From contig JAQJVL010001123.1 in the NCBI GenBank assembly GCA_035578905.1, positions 124,001 to 188,000 on the forward strand: a DNA stretch of 64,000 nucleotides. Direction: 5' to 3'. The DNA comes from Stictocephala bisonia. Lineage: Eukaryota > Arthropoda > Insecta > Hemiptera > Membracidae. Positions 48,150 to 59,235 of the stretch are shown here, in pieces (positions within the stretch are counted from its first letter, which is position 1; every line of letters begins with the position of its first letter). Made by a program: the position numbers and the translations under genes. Under the pieces are notes generated by a model, which searched no databases, was not told the origin of the DNA, and was given only the letters and a program-made list of their open reading frames with translations.

Positions 48150-48565
48150 TCTCTCAGAGTCTTAACAAATCCATTGTGATATATACTTTTTCTCCTGTGA
48201 ATTTTTGAAATTTCTTATTCTCTCAACAAAGTGTTGTGGTTGTATTAAATTCCTTACGCAATCAATTGCAGAACATACTAACACTTTTAAGCCATTCTTG
48301 GAAAGTCCATCTTCAGTTGACGTAAAGCTTTGTTGTTCTCTTTCAAGGTTGGCTTGCCCCAATACACCTCCTTAGTCACTAGGCTGTAGACAGATGGGCC
48401 ATTGTTAACTTTCTCAAGGGCAAGGTTCTTGTAGATGAAGTCAGTTTCACATGGTCGGCCAAATTTTTGTCGTAAAGCAACTGCCACACCCGCTGACATA
48501 TGGAAGTCACGAGATAGGGTATGTGCTATACCAACTGTTATTTTTGTAGTGTTTAAAGACTTCAA
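48150..48565 (-). pseudogene. macro domain (ADP-ribose-binding) fragment
   Basis: On the minus strand: GIAHTLSRDFHMSAGVAV then ALRQKFGRP, YSLVTKEVYWGKPTL and LRQLKMDFPRMA. This follows the macro-domain pattern I-x-H-x-[VIL]-S-x-D-x2-M-x-[AG]-G-[VI]-A...Y.LVTK..Y..KPT. Macro domains bind or hydrolyse ADP-ribose. A frameshift near 48290 breaks the C-terminus. It lies directly downstream of an SGNH fragment on the same strand, so it is probably part of one larger dead ORF rather than a host gene. Confidence 0.7.
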
Positions 48566-48593
48566 TCAATGATTCCTCAACAACAGTGATAGA

Positions 48594-48870
48594 TCAGAAG
48601 ACGGGCTGCCACCATTTTGTGTTTATCAAAGTGGTTTCTTTTGAGTGATTTTTATTGTTGTATAACAATTTAGCCACTATTTCCGCTATCCTAGATTTTC
48701 CCTTTTTATAAAAATGAATACCATCATAGGCATATAAGTGTGCAGGAAAAAGATGAAGAGAGAGAAGTTTCAGATTTGTATGGTCCTTAATTAAATGCCT
48801 AATCATGGAGATTTCGAGGTCAAGGTTAGGCTGGTCAGACATATCTCATGGGACCTGTACTTAAGAATGA
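48594..48870 (-). pseudogene. SGNH esterase-like domain, C-terminal fragment
   Basis: PMRY followed, after a one-base shift, by DQPNLDLEISMIRHLIKD and LKLLSLHLFPAHLY, then DGIHFYKKGKSRIAEIV. The DGIHF part is the last SGNH block (D-x-x-H), and IP.RYD the middle one. The partner N-terminal half lies at 53205-53060, on the far side of the LINE and SINE insertions. Confidence 0.65.
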
Positions 48871-49059
48871 GATTAGTTTATCGAGTTATTATTTATTACC
48901 CTGTTAGTATCATTTAGTGCCTGTGCTTTGAATGTTGTTAGAATGTGCTTTGGACCTGATACAAGATCCAGTAGTAAAGGTAGGCTAGGGTAGAGACACT
49001 AGCCCCAAAACAACTCTGGTGTAACAATCTAACAGTAAGCTGTGACAGTATGGGCAGAC

Positions 49060-49833
49060 ACCTATCACAGCTGCTGAGTGAACAACTGCAGCAGACCGAT
49101 ACAAAGGTGTTTGGCTTCTGTAAACCTGGAGCCAAATATGAAGACGTTGCGAAAGATATAAAGGAAGAAGACAGCAAAACTTGCATCTGGTGAAATTGGT
49201 CCTGTGTTTGAAAGTTTAAACAACTGCTTAAAGCGCAACCCCAATTCTGCCTTTCTTATCGCAACAATACCTCCCAGATACGACCTTCCTTATTGGCATT
49301 ACACAAATGCAAAAATTGATGAAGCAAACGAATACATACAAGAAGTTGTATCTAGATATGACAACGCCCATGTCTTAAATCTTAGACAACTAAGAAGGCA
49401 CCATTTCACCTGGCATGGTCTTCACTTAAATTCTTTTGGAAAAAGAACATTCTCTAGAGCGATTGTAAACAAACTTCAAGAAATAAATGAAGATTACAAG
49501 AATTCCACTGAGAAGCTGAGCCAAAAGATGAATGAAAGCCTAACCATGACGGAGCTGCACAACCACTCGACCTCAACACCACCAATCAGGCCAGGAGAGC
49601 TAACCTATGCGGAGGTATCAAGACGGTGTGAAAAAAGTGAAGTGGTAACAAAAAGCAGAGTATTCAGTGCTAGTGAAGTTTCAGTGGGAAATAATTTGTA
49701 TCAAGGAGAAGGCTTTTCTCAGGAAGGTAACGGCTGTAACCAGCCAGAATACAATCACACCTACATAAATTCTCAAACCACTTTTTTAGAGAAAAATATC
49801 AAGACAAATCTGAAAACTCAATCCCTAGAGTAG
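49060..49833 (+). CDS. LINE ORF1, SGNH/GDSL esterase-like
   Basis: The first SGNH block is SCDSMGRHLSQLL at about 49039-49075, followed by FCKPGAKYEDVAKDIKE. The frame then stops at TGA 49191, and the rest is open in another frame from 49162 to 49833 (IATIPPRYDLPYW, then TWHGLHLNSFGKRTFS, the final D/G-x-x-H block). Esterase-like ORF1 proteins are known from CR1- and L2-type LINEs and are thought to act as RNA chaperones or membrane-associated factors. A deletion of the Gly/Asn blocks and the frameshift make it likely inactive. Confidence 0.7.
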
Positions 49834-52748
49834 GCCTACACTTTGACTTAAGATCAGATCATTCTGTATTAGATCATATTAACAAAGAGCTCAACCAGTG
49901 GCATTGTGTTAAAACTGGCCATGAGCAATTAACTCTTTTTCACATTAACATACAGTCAATGAAAAATAAAGTAGGAGAACTAGAATTAATATTTGACAAA
50001 GTACCCTCTAACGTATTAAGTGTAAACGAGCATTGGTTCAATGATGACGAAATAAAATTGTATATTCCTAATAATTTTTGCATTGCTGCATCTTACTGTA
50101 GAAAGCCACCTTACACAAGAGGTGGTTGTGCTATTTACTTAAAAAACAACTTATCTTTCAAAGAGATAGATATCTTGGATTTGACCTCTCCTTTCTTGTG
50201 TGAGGCAGTTGCAGTAAGGTTGGTTGATTTTAATTTAATAATAGTAACATTGTATCGCACACCAAACTCTAGTTTCAATTTATTTCTGGAATATTTTGAA
50301 AAAATTGGTCGGTTCATTACATGCAAGTACCCATATGCTAAATTTGCTATATCTGGTGATTTCAATGTAAATATCCTCAATAATTCATCTGAAACCAAAA
50401 GATTTCTGGATGTCTTGAGATCGTTCAATATTTATTGCACCATCAATAGGCCTACTAGGAAAACATCTTGTCTAGATAACTATGCAACAAACATTGATAA
50501 AGAAGACCAATTAGTCTCTCTATTACCAGAAAATATATTGTCAGATCATGCAGGCATCTGGCTTAAAGCTCGTTTTCCTTCTAAAGGTAAAAATAGTACT
50601 TATAAAGAAAAACTTGTTCAATCTGTAAGATTGACAACAACAAATAGGCTAGAATTATTTCTAGATAATCTAAGTCTAGTGGACTGGTCTATACTTTATG
50701 AATTCCATGATGTTGAGTTAGCCTTCTCTTACTTTATTAATATCTTTTGTAACTGTTATAATGAAAATTGCCCTTTAATTACTGTTAAAACCCAGTCAAG
50801 TAATAAAAGTAAAATTAAACATTGGTTTACACCTCACATTCGATCTATGCGCACTTTTATGCTGTCATTGTATGATAAGTATAAAATAACTCAAAAGGAT
50901 GAAGATAAAAATAATTTTAGATCTTTCAAAAAGTTATATGTAAAGGCTATAAGACAAGCTAAAGTGGAAGCTAATAACAATTTCATTAAGTCCTCAAACA
51001 ACATGTGTAGAGCTGCTTGGAAGGTGATCAATAAGGAAACTGGTAGAAGTACTCAAGGGGGGGTAAAGACAACCATCACTCCTGAGGAATTCAATGATTA
51101 TTTCATTACTAGTACTTCTTCACCTGTTGTGGACAATACTAAGAGCAAAGGCAATATTAATATGGCTACAACTCAGTTTAGTACAATGAAGGCAATAGAA
51201 CTTGTTGAGAATTTCAAACTAAATCCATCTCTGCATCGGTTTAAGTGGGCGCCAATATCTTCTGATGACGTAAGAAAGATTGTTACTAACATGAGTGGCT
51301 CCAAGAGTCAAGATGCATATGGCTTATCCAATTGGGTTCTTAAAAAGTCAATTAATATTATTTTAGATCATATTGTCCATTTAATAAACATGGTTTTTGC
51401 CCAGTGCCTATTTCCAAATAGTCTTAAAAAATGTGTAACAACACCTGTGTATAAAAAAAGGGATAAGAGTAACCCTGAAAATTTTCGCCCGATAAGTTTA
51501 GTTCCAATATTTAGTAAGGTCATTGAATCTTGTATGCTAAGTCAGCTATGTAATTATTTTCAATCGAATAACCTCTTATATTCACATCAATATGGTTTTA
51601 GAACAAACTGCTCAACTACCTCGGCCTTAGATGCACTAACTACCATTATTTTGAATAACTTTGAAAATGGAGAAACCTCAGGAATGTTGCTTATTGATTT
51701 AAGTAAAGCTTTTGACAGCTTACCACATGATATCTTATGTAAAAAATTAGAGTACTATGGTATTAAAGGGAATGAATTACAACTTCTAACTTCATACCTT
51801 AAAGACAGGTCACAATGTGTGAAAATAAACCATAAACAATCCAGTTTTAAAACTCTAACCAAAGGTGTACCACAAGGTTCCGTAATTGGGCCTTTCTTGT
51901 TCTTAGTTTATGTTAACGATTTGGATAGCAATGTGACTTCAACATCTATTTTATATGCTGATGACACAAGTCTTATTTCCTCTCACAGGCACATTACACA
52001 ATTGAAAGTATCTTTAAAAAATACTATCAATAAAGCCCAATCATGGTTTGATGCGAATAAATTAAGAGTTAACGAAGAAAAAACTGAAACAATATTTTTT
52101 AGCTTAAATAACAATACAGAAATAAGTAATGTAAAAATATTGGGATTTTACTTAGATAGCAGATTGAAATGGGATACTCATATTGATAATCTTTGTAAAA
52201 AACTCTCTAGAGTTATATATTTACTTAGTAAACTTAGAATCTGTGTTAGCCAAGATCTCTTAATAACATCATATTACGCATTTTTCCATTCTTTGTTGAC
52301 ATATGGGATCAGGATATGGGGTGGAGCCAGCACTGCAGAACAAGCCTTCATATGGCAAAAAAAGGCTATAAGATTGATTTGTGGTCTCAACAGTACAGAT
52401 TCATGCAGAGAAAGCTTTAAAAAATTGAACATTTTAACATTACCAGCACTTTATATCTACACAAATCTAGTTTATGTAAAAGAAAATGAAAACAACTTTT
52501 TTAATAGAGCCTCAGTACATACTTACAACACAAGGAAAAAGCTAAACTTGGATACACCACAAATCAGATTGAGCAAAACAAAGTCTAGCCATAAGTTTAA
52601 TCAAATTCAGTTTTATAATAAGTTACCGATTACGATCAGGTCTCAGAGTTTACCTAAATTTAAATTACGCATCCAAAGGATATTGAAACAAAATGTAATT
52701 TATACAATTAATGAATTTTTTAACCTTTCGTTTCCTGAAGAATGCTGA
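49740..52748 (+). CDS. LINE ORF2, endonuclease plus reverse transcriptase
   Basis: Open from 49740 (first ATG 49959) to the stop at 52748. Endonuclease: LFHINIQSMKNKV before the ATG, VNEHWFND (catalytic Glu), LYRTPNSS, ISGDFNVNIL and ILSDHAGIW (D-H pair). RT: NFRPISLVPIFSKVIES, QYGFRTNCSTTSAL, LIDLSKAFDSLPHDIL (motif A), KGVPQGSVIGPFLFLVYVND (motif B), SILYADDTSLI (motif C, YADD). The C-terminus has YNTRKKLNL and FYNKLPITIR. Because HINIQSMKNKV is the usual family start, the true start lies before 49959, overlapping ORF1 by up to 94 bases. All catalytic residues seen are intact. Confidence 0.92.
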   Translation, partial: PARIQSHLHKFSNHFFREKYQDKSENSIPRVGLHFDLRSDHSVLDHINKELNQWHCVKTGHEQLTLFHINIQSMKNKVGELELIFDKVPSNVLSVNEHWFNDDEIKLYIPNNFCIAASYCRKPPYTRGGCAIYLKNNLSFKEIDILDLTSPFLCEAVAVRLVDFNLIIVTLYRTPNSSFNLFLEYFEKIGRFITCKYPYAKFAISGDFNVNILNNSSETKRFLDVLRSFNIYCTINRPTRKTSCLDNYATNIDKEDQLVSLLPENILSDHAGIWLKARFPSKGKNSTYKEKLVQSVRLTTTNRLELFLDNLSLVDWSILYEFHDVELAFSYFINIFCNCYNENCPLITVKTQSSNKSKIKHWFTPHIRSMRTFMLSLYDKYKITQKDEDKNNFRSFKKLYVKAIRQAKVEANNNFIKSSNNMCRAAWKVINKETGRSTQGGVKTTITPEEFNDYFITSTSSPVVDNTKSKGNINMATTQFSTMKAIELVENFKLNPSLHRFKWAPISSDDVRKIVTNMSGSKSQDAYGLSNWVLKKSINIILDHIVHLINMVFAQCLFPNSLKKCVTTPVYKKRDKSNPENFRPISLVPIFSKVIESCMLSQLCNYFQSNNLLYSHQYGFRTNCSTTSALDALTTIILNNFENGETSGMLLIDLSKAFDSLPHDILCKKLEYYGIKGNELQLLTSYLKDRSQCVKINHKQSSFKTLTKGVPQGSVIGPFLFLVYVNDLDSNVTSTSILYADDTSLISSHRHITQLKVSLKNTINKAQSWFDANKLRVNEEKTETIFFSLNNNTEISNVKILGFYLDSRLKWDTHIDNLCKKLSRVIYLLSKLRICVSQDLLITSYYAFFHSLLTYGIRIWGGASTAEQAFIWQKKAIRLICGLNSTDSCRESFKKLNILTLPALYIYTNLVYVKENENNFFNRASVHTYNTRKKLNLDTPQIRLSKTKSSHKFNQIQFYNKLPITIRSQSLPKFKLRIQRILKQNVIYTINEFFNLSFPEEC

Positions 52749-52983
52749 CTTCCCCCAACTCACATCGTAAAGATTGTATTGCTAACTTTTATATATTAGA
52801 TAATACCTGTAGTTTTATTCTTCATTTTACTTTTGAGTACTTTTGTTTGTTTTTAGCAAATATGTAATTTTACTACATTTATTATGTAATTCTTACCATG
52901 TGACAATGCCTATTGTATATTAACATGTATTTACTGGCAATAAATAAATTGAAAAAAAGTTAGTTCCATCAATGATCAGAAAG

Positions 52984-53058
52984 TCGGCACTGGTGGCGCA
53001 GTGCTTTAGCCCAGCTACTTGGGGACAAAGTGTTTGGGAGATTGTAGGCGCATCTTCA
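52984..53058 (+). mobile_element. SINE head fragment
   Basis: GTCGGCACTGGTGGCGCAGT followed by GCTACTTGGGGACAAAGTG matches the tRNA-like head of the SINE at 59623, but only about 75 bp are present. GGTGGCGCAGTGC fits an RNA polymerase III A box. Confidence 0.75.
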
Positions 53059-53059
53059 C

Positions 53060-54100
53060 TGTTAATGAATTGTGTCTAAGATTTCATTTGACTTGTTCGA
53101 CTTTTTCAGTGACTTGATAAAACACTGTATCAGGCTTCACAAATGAACAGACACTTACTGAAGATTTTTGTTCAACAAGATTTCCTAGGATTCTACCGTG
53201 CAAAAATAATAAGATTGAATTTGTTTGCTACAATCTACAAAAAAATAGCCTATTATTTTTAATGTTGTATAGTTGTCAATAAACTTGATAGGTATTATAA
53301 TAGTTCAAGTTAGGTGAGGATGAAATTGAAAGTTGTAAGGGTTTAAGGCTTGCACTGTGTGTTTTTTCATTGGAGGGTTACAGTTTAAACAGTTTATTTG
53401 ACTTGATTCTGATTTTAGTTTTTTTATTTTTTCTGCTAATAGTTTCTTATCGTTTTCAAGGGCTTTAATTAGTCCTGAGATGCTTAGATTTTTAGTTTTA
53501 TATTTGTTTAACTCTGTCTTTAAAAATTGTGTCTGAAAATCGTCATGATTGTCTGTCCTTTTTTGTGTTGTTGATAATGTTTGTCTGTCCTTTTGAAACA
53601 GAAGTCGTGTTTAGGCTATCATTCAGTTTTTCTATTTGAATTTTTTACTTATTAGAGTATTATTTTTTTTTCTTTCTCAGGCTGAGGGTCTCTTTTCAAT
53701 TGATGTTTAAATTAAATTTAAGAGGAGTTGAGTACGTAGAAGATGAGATTGAGTTTGGTATTTTATCACAATTTATTTCAGTTGTTTGTTCTACACATAT
53801 TTTCAGCCTCCCAGGCCTTTCCTATTTCTGCTAATGCTAATTTGTAGTTTTCTCTATGTCTTAGTGCAACATATTCAATAGGAAATTTAGTCTTATTGTC
53901 CTTGTATAGGTACATATCATTTTTATTCACAGTATCTATTTCATTAGTGCCATAAAATTCAACGTTGTACTTGGTAATGGTTTTTTCAATATTTAAAATT
54001 GTTGCAGGCCATTTAGAGATATTAAATCTTAGCAATGACTAGATGACCTGTAACAAATTCATTGTTGTTTGCTAGTGAAGTAATTTTAAGGAATGAAACC
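53060..54100 (-). pseudogene. PWWP / coiled-coil / SGNH N-terminal relic
   Basis: Minus strand, N to C: FVTGHLVIAKI at about 54075-54040, then ISKWPATILNIE, YNVEFYGTNEIDTVNKND and YLYKDNKTKF, a clear PWWP domain (chromatin or nucleic-acid binding) to 53778. Next is a charged coiled-coil-like stretch, TKNLSISGLIKALENDKKL (near 53500-53440), and a CLNCNPPM motif. It ends with VSVCSFVKPDTVFYQVTEK (near 53130-53080), the start of an SGNH domain. Stops and frameshifts are present. It aligns in order and strand with the SGNH end and macro domain at 48870-48150. Confidence 0.65.
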
Positions 54101-54840
54101 AGGAGTTTAAGTTGTTTCAAAAAGGCACTCAGTGGCAACTACTCCATTCATCACCACCGGGTAGCCTACTAAAGTCAAAGTCAAATAGAGTAGTGTTCAT
54201 ATTTAATTATTTGATTTACAAGCATAGTGACAGTGCACTGCAAACAACAGCAGACTATGGGAGAGAAGAATTACCCATAATTGTTTGGAAAAATGAACAA
54301 TGGATGTGAAAGGCACACAGTTGTTGATAAGTTATATCGTTGTTAAATTGTTAGGCTTATAGCTGTACTCTTAATTGTATACCTGCCTGCAACAAACAGG
54401 TTTTGTACTGTCGTACTTTGCTCACTTGTTTCTACGTTATTTATACAAGTCATGCATTTTGATTAGTTGACCCTAAATCCTTTAGACTATCTTTAGTTAT
54501 TTCAACCAGTGATTAAAAGTCGTAAAATTATTAGTCATAGTGCAGTTAATTATTGTTTAAATATATCATAGAAACATGGTTGTTGTAGCTTCAGTGTGTA
54601 ATGGTACAACTTTCAATCACTGTTAATCGGATTATTCCTCTTCAGAGCCTTGATTCCATTGTTTGAATTTACAGAAAACATATTAAAAATTTGTTTTATA
54701 CTTACTAAAGAAAACAGATATTAGCATACGTAGAATAATTTGACTTTAAATTGGAACACATTTACACAACACCTGTTAAGTTACTAGCAGATGACATTGT
54801 ATATGTATGCTGGATATATTGTGTATAATATAAGTAAGTA
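54101..54840. other. no recognisable feature
   Basis: AT-rich intronic sequence if the HDAC11 first exon is correct. No repeat or gene was assigned. Confidence 0.4.
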
Positions 54841-54841
54841 G

Positions 54842-55775
54842 AGTTGCCATAAGTTTTAGTAGTAAAATACAGACACCTGGTATATTTGGGTCTAGTGGGG
54901 GAGGGGGGGTATTCTGGAAACAGTCTCTCGTGAATGTTACGATATGTGATTTGGGTTGTTAAATTGGTAACTTAATAATATCGACTTAGTGATATTTAAT
55001 ATTAATATTACAACTATTTTAATTTAATATTTCAGAGTAATGTAATACTACAAACATTATTTTTTAATTTTTAAAATTCATTCATTAAGTTTAAGTTGAG
55101 ATAGCAGAACTCAGTAAATTGTTATAAATATTCTAGAAAATGTTTAGGCATCACTTGTACTAGTTGTACTGGTACTAACTGGCTGAAGGCTGAAACCAGT
55201 CATATTTTTCTGAAGATGACATTTCATTTTAAAGTATAGAACTTTTGTTTTTTATGGATTCAAAATATTCAGTACATGACATGTCACTGTTAACTATGAT
55301 GCTCAGAATATCTTTGACGTTCCCACTGACAGTCTATTCCGATGGGTGTCCAGACATTTGTCATGAGTAAAAAAACTCGTTCAACTGGTGCCGAAGTACA
55401 GGGGGGCAGTGAAAGAGCAAACTCCTACAATCTTTCGAAACTTTCACACTTATTTTCATCCAAGTTCAAGGTTGATAATTATCTTATTGTAAGGGAGGGG
55501 CATGCATGGTAGTATAATAGTGTATTACTATGCAGATTCATATACTTATGAATCTTCATACAACACACAACCTCTCACGATTGTCAACTGATGATAGCCC
55601 ACAGGAATATATTAATACATATTTGTCTTTTAAAATATTAAAAATTTAAATTATATTTTTAATACTAATAAAATGAAAAATACAGACATCTATTTAGTTT
55701 TTTCTTTGTACGGTACGGACACTGAGTGTAAAATACAAACTGTCCGTACAAAACACGGACATATGGCAACCTTAA
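54842..55775. mobile_element. possible MITE with GTTGCCATA ends
   Basis: GAGTTGCCATAAG near 54842 and ATATGGCAACC near 55773 form a short inverted pair, and CGGACAC / GTCCGTAC words recur near the right end. No convincing target duplication was found, so the limits and class are uncertain. Confidence 0.3.
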
Positions 55776-56937
55776 ATATAAGGTATGTTGTCAAGTCGGT
55801 TAACCTTATTATCACTTAATTGACAAAATCTACATATGATCACTTATACAACGCTTTAATAGTATTACGGATGTAAACTTAATAATGCTACATATAACGA
55901 AGTACATTGAGTTTTGGTTTTATAGCTTCTTGTCATTTTATTTCCTGACAAGGACACTCTATATAACACTGTCTCTATATTTCAAAAAGTAAGAACCACT
56001 TAGAATATTTTTAGAGTTGCTGAAGGAAATAGAAAATTTTGTTGGCAAGTTATGCCTTTGACAGAGTAAAACATGTTACATTTCAGCTATATGTATTCGT
56101 TCTGTTTTATTAAATAAGATTTATTTATAAAAAGTGTTATAATTTGTGTGAGATTCATACGATGGGAAGGAGGTTGTGTTTGTGTTTAAATAACACACGT
56201 AGTTTGCAGAAGTTTCATATTCCGTTCACTTCAGTTGTGATCAGGTTCAAGAGGCCAGTCAGTGCTCTCTGGTGTTCATAGGAGCAAAATCTAGCACTTT
56301 TTATAAGTTCGGTCGACAACAACTAGCTGGGTCTACTTGACGCTCTTCAAGCTGCATTGGAAAAGGCATTGAAGACAGCTGTTTGGCATAAAAAAATAAG
56401 TGTCAGGTGAAGATATTGACAAGCTGTGACCCAAAATGTGCAGTGAAAAACTTGGAATGGAGCTGCTGGCATTTCTTGCTCTTCCCTACTGCCTGATAAA
56501 AAATTAATATTAAGCAATTCTTGGATATAATTTTTTCTAAAGCTATTTTATAACAATATGTGCCAGACAAACAAGTAGTTACAGAAAGCGACAAAACCTT
56601 TACAATAAAAAAATGTATATTTCCAACTGAATTCAGGTAATAATGACAAAATATAGGCATTAAGTTTTAGTGTTTGTAAATGCCATGTATTGTTTAAGCA
56701 AATTTTAAGAATGTTGTAGCTGATTTTAACTTTTATCACCACTTCCCATTAACTCACTTCTCTAGTACTAATAATAATCTAAACAGATATTTATTCCTAT
56801 CTACTGTCTTACGACCTGGTCAAGTTTTAGTGAAGTTAAAAACTTGCGTTTTCAAGCAGAAAGTCCTATAAATTGCATGTCCTATGTAAAAGATCATGGA
56901 ATGGATTTACAACTTCTATCGTTGAAGTTTCTTTACA
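55776..56937. other. no recognisable feature
   Basis: AT-rich; short frames without family resemblance. Confidence 0.4.
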
Positions 56938-58214
56938 TTTATGATTGTAGTGGTGGATAAAATGTAGATATGTTAACACGATTTTTGTTTATATCTGATA
57001 GAGGTATAAAACAGGTACAGTGAAAACCCGATTGTCCGTCACCCTATTTTCCGCTAGGTTCTGTTATCCGTCAGTGTCTGAGTTCGTCGCGCCACGATAT
57101 AACAGTTGTCATATGACTTATCCATCTGGAAGACAACAATTTCCCCCTCCAGCCATCTAGCCCTCATAAGCCTAGTTTCAACGGCCTGTCATCTGTAAGG
57201 CCTCGTCTGCTGTCTACCAGATAACAGGTCATTGGAACAGCTTGTCTGTGTACGCCTGATGTACCGACAGGCCGTCCGGGGCTTCCTGAACAGATCCCGT
57301 ACAACATGGTGAAAGAGGCGGTACTACAAAGGCCTGTGGTTGGAGATGAATTTTTAAGCCGCGATGCCTACACAGGTCACGGGCCGTTGGAACGGTCATG
57401 TCTGATGATACACAGGCGACACGCTATTCATGTACTGACATCGCCTGATGTCTGCGAAAACACTGGCCTTGGGAACTGGACTTTAATATATTACACTGTG
57501 CTGCAGTTTAATTTTAAGAATGTTGATAATTAATTTTTGTGCTCATTACATAATGTACAAGCTTATGTTTTACATTAAAACTAGGCCTACTGTAATAAAA
57601 GCGTAAATATGATCTGCAGTATATACATTCTGTAACATGACTTTTTTCTAACCTTTTCATTCTTATTTCGTTAATCAATATGTACTATACAGCATTAAAA
57701 TTTAACGTGCGTAAGCACGAATAATAAGTTTCCAGTGATATAAGTGTGAGTGGGTGGATTCTCTCTAATTCGTCTATTCTCTAATCCGTCACGGCCTCGG
57801 TCCCGACCCCTGACGGAAAATAGGGTTTCTACTGTATAACATATCAGCTGTACATCTCCAAGTCACACAGTAACATACTGTCATACATGTGTGAATAAGG
57901 GCAAGAACACTATATTCATCCAATTTTTTTTCTGTTCTCACTGACCATAAGCCATAACTTTACAAGTTGTAGCTCTGTTTTGTCTTATTGGCATTAAAAT
58001 ACAGATGTGCGTGTATGGGTGGGTGGGTGGGTCAATACCGCTGTACGTGTATGGGACGGCGTTTGGGCCAAGACCGCTGTATGTATGGGAGAGCAGGTGG
58101 GACAATACCACTGTACGTGTTTGAGAGGGCGAGTGGGTCAATACCGATGTGCGTGTATGGGAGGGCGGGTGGGTCAATACCGCTGTATGTGTATGAGTGG
58201 GCGGGTGGGTCAGT
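56938..58214 (+). repeat. block shared with palindrome loop
   Basis: Second, single-sided copy of the loop, the MITE and part of the array. Only one side carries the minisatellite here, while the palindrome has it on both sides. Confidence 0.88.
57018..57834 (+). mobile_element. pogo/Tigger-type MITE, second copy
   Basis: An 817-bp copy in inverted orientation to 24164-24980, with the same CAGTG/CACTG-type ends and TA flanks. Sequence beyond the TA flanks also matches, so this copy arose by duplication of a larger block rather than by independent transposition. Confidence 0.87.
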
Positions 58215-58442
58215 ACCGATGTGCGTGTATGGGTGAGCGGGTGGGACAATACCACTGTATGTGTTTGAGAGGGCGGGTGGGTCAATACCGATGTGCATGA
58301 ATGGGAGGGTGGGTGGGTCAATACCGCGGTAAGTGTATGGGAGGGTGGGTAGGATAATACTGCTGTACGTGTTTGAGAGGGCAGGTGGGTTAATACCGAT
58401 GTACGTGTATGGGAGGGCGGGTGGGTCAATACTGCTTACGTG
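58008..58442 (+). repeat. GGGTGGG minisatellite array, third copy
   Basis: The same 36-bp family, G-rich on the plus strand, with a perfect four-run G-quadruplex motif at 58017-58031. The first part (to about 58214) is shared with 24010-23784; beyond that the units are arranged differently. Confidence 0.92.
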
Positions 58443-58523
58443 TATTGCTTTTCTAAATGTGATTCACATTGAACAGTTTTTGTCTTGACTATTTGTAATG
58501 CCTACATTTTGTTATGAATGAGG

Positions 58524-58924
58524 AAACTGGTGGAGCTGTGTTGTAACCCAGCTACTTAGGGACAAAGTGTTGTGGAGATTGTAGGCGATAGGTTGGATGC
58601 TCAGCCCTCTATCTACTAGAGACGTTTGGGGTGTCCATGATGGGTGGTAATCATTGTACGGATGTTGTGTGGGGGAGATAACTGAGTATCAGGCTTGTCA
58701 GTTAGCTTAAAATCAGACCAACACTACGTGGTTCGAATTCCACGTAAATCTGTAGGTCCCTAGTTGCCCTGGCTGTTGGGCTATTAATAAATTGCCCTTT
58801 CTGAGGAACGGTTGAACTCAGTTAGTAATCAGACTACACTCATCCATATTCAAATCATCTTTCATATTCGCCTTAAAATATGCACAACGTTGTGTCAGCG
58901 TCTCATATGTAAGAGTGTAAGATT
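58524..58924 (+). mobile_element. tRNA-headed SINE copy
   Basis: About 400 bp, from ACTGGTGGAGCTGTGTTGTA to GCGTCTCATATGTAAGAGTG. Very similar to 59623-60050 apart from a damaged first few bases. It lies just upstream of HDAC11 exon 59083. Confidence 0.85.
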
Positions 58925-59082
58925 TAGTATAAAAGATTAGAAATACAGTAAATTATCTCCATGAATAAAGAATGAAGTAAACTTTAATCATAAAAGATGT
59001 CCTATGGTAGATACTAATTTTCATAATTAGTATAAACTATTTTTACTATTTTAATTCTGAAATTAGTTACTGAATGTTTCAG

Positions 59083-59235
59083 GACAGCCAGAGCAGTGAG
59101 CCCAAAACCAATTTGTGGTTTGATATTTCGTCCAAACAGTGGCCTATTGTATACAGTGTTCACTACAATGTTAGATTTGCTAATCTTGAGAAACTTCATC
59201 CCTTTGACGCTTCTAAATGGGCCAACATATTTTCG
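59083..59235 (+). CDS. HDAC11: histone deacetylase 11, N-terminal exon
   Basis: Fifty-one codons, phase 0 at both ends, between the acceptor TGTTTCAG (59082) and the donor TCG|GTATGC (59235). It encodes KQWPIVYSVHYNVRFANLE followed by KLHPFDASKWANIF, the diagnostic N-terminal block of HDAC11 (WPIVYSP.YN..F.GLEKLHPFDA.KWG). HDAC11 is the class IV, zinc-dependent deacetylase/defatty-acylase. The catalytic His and metal ligands are encoded further downstream, outside this window. The upstream partner exon is probably 44988-45051. Confidence 0.93.

Larger units (their letters stand above)
49060..52962 (+). mobile_element. CR1/Jockey-like LINE with esterase ORF1, nearly intact
   Basis: A plus-strand non-LTR retrotransposon: SGNH-esterase-type ORF1 (frameshifted), a 929+ residue endonuclease-RT ORF2 without internal stops, a 210-bp 3' untranslated region and an end in AATAAATAAATTGAAAAAAAG at 52962. 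It is the most intact element of the window. It inserted into an opposite-strand ORF (PWWP/SGNH/macro), splitting it. Its exact 5' end (between about 48870 and 49060) and target duplication were not resolved. Confidence 0.88.

Noticed and set aside
53038..53058. Possible tRNA gene from the A box-like GGTGGCGCAGTGC at 52992.
   Set aside because: There is no cloverleaf or proper B box at tRNA spacing; it is the truncated head of the SINE family.
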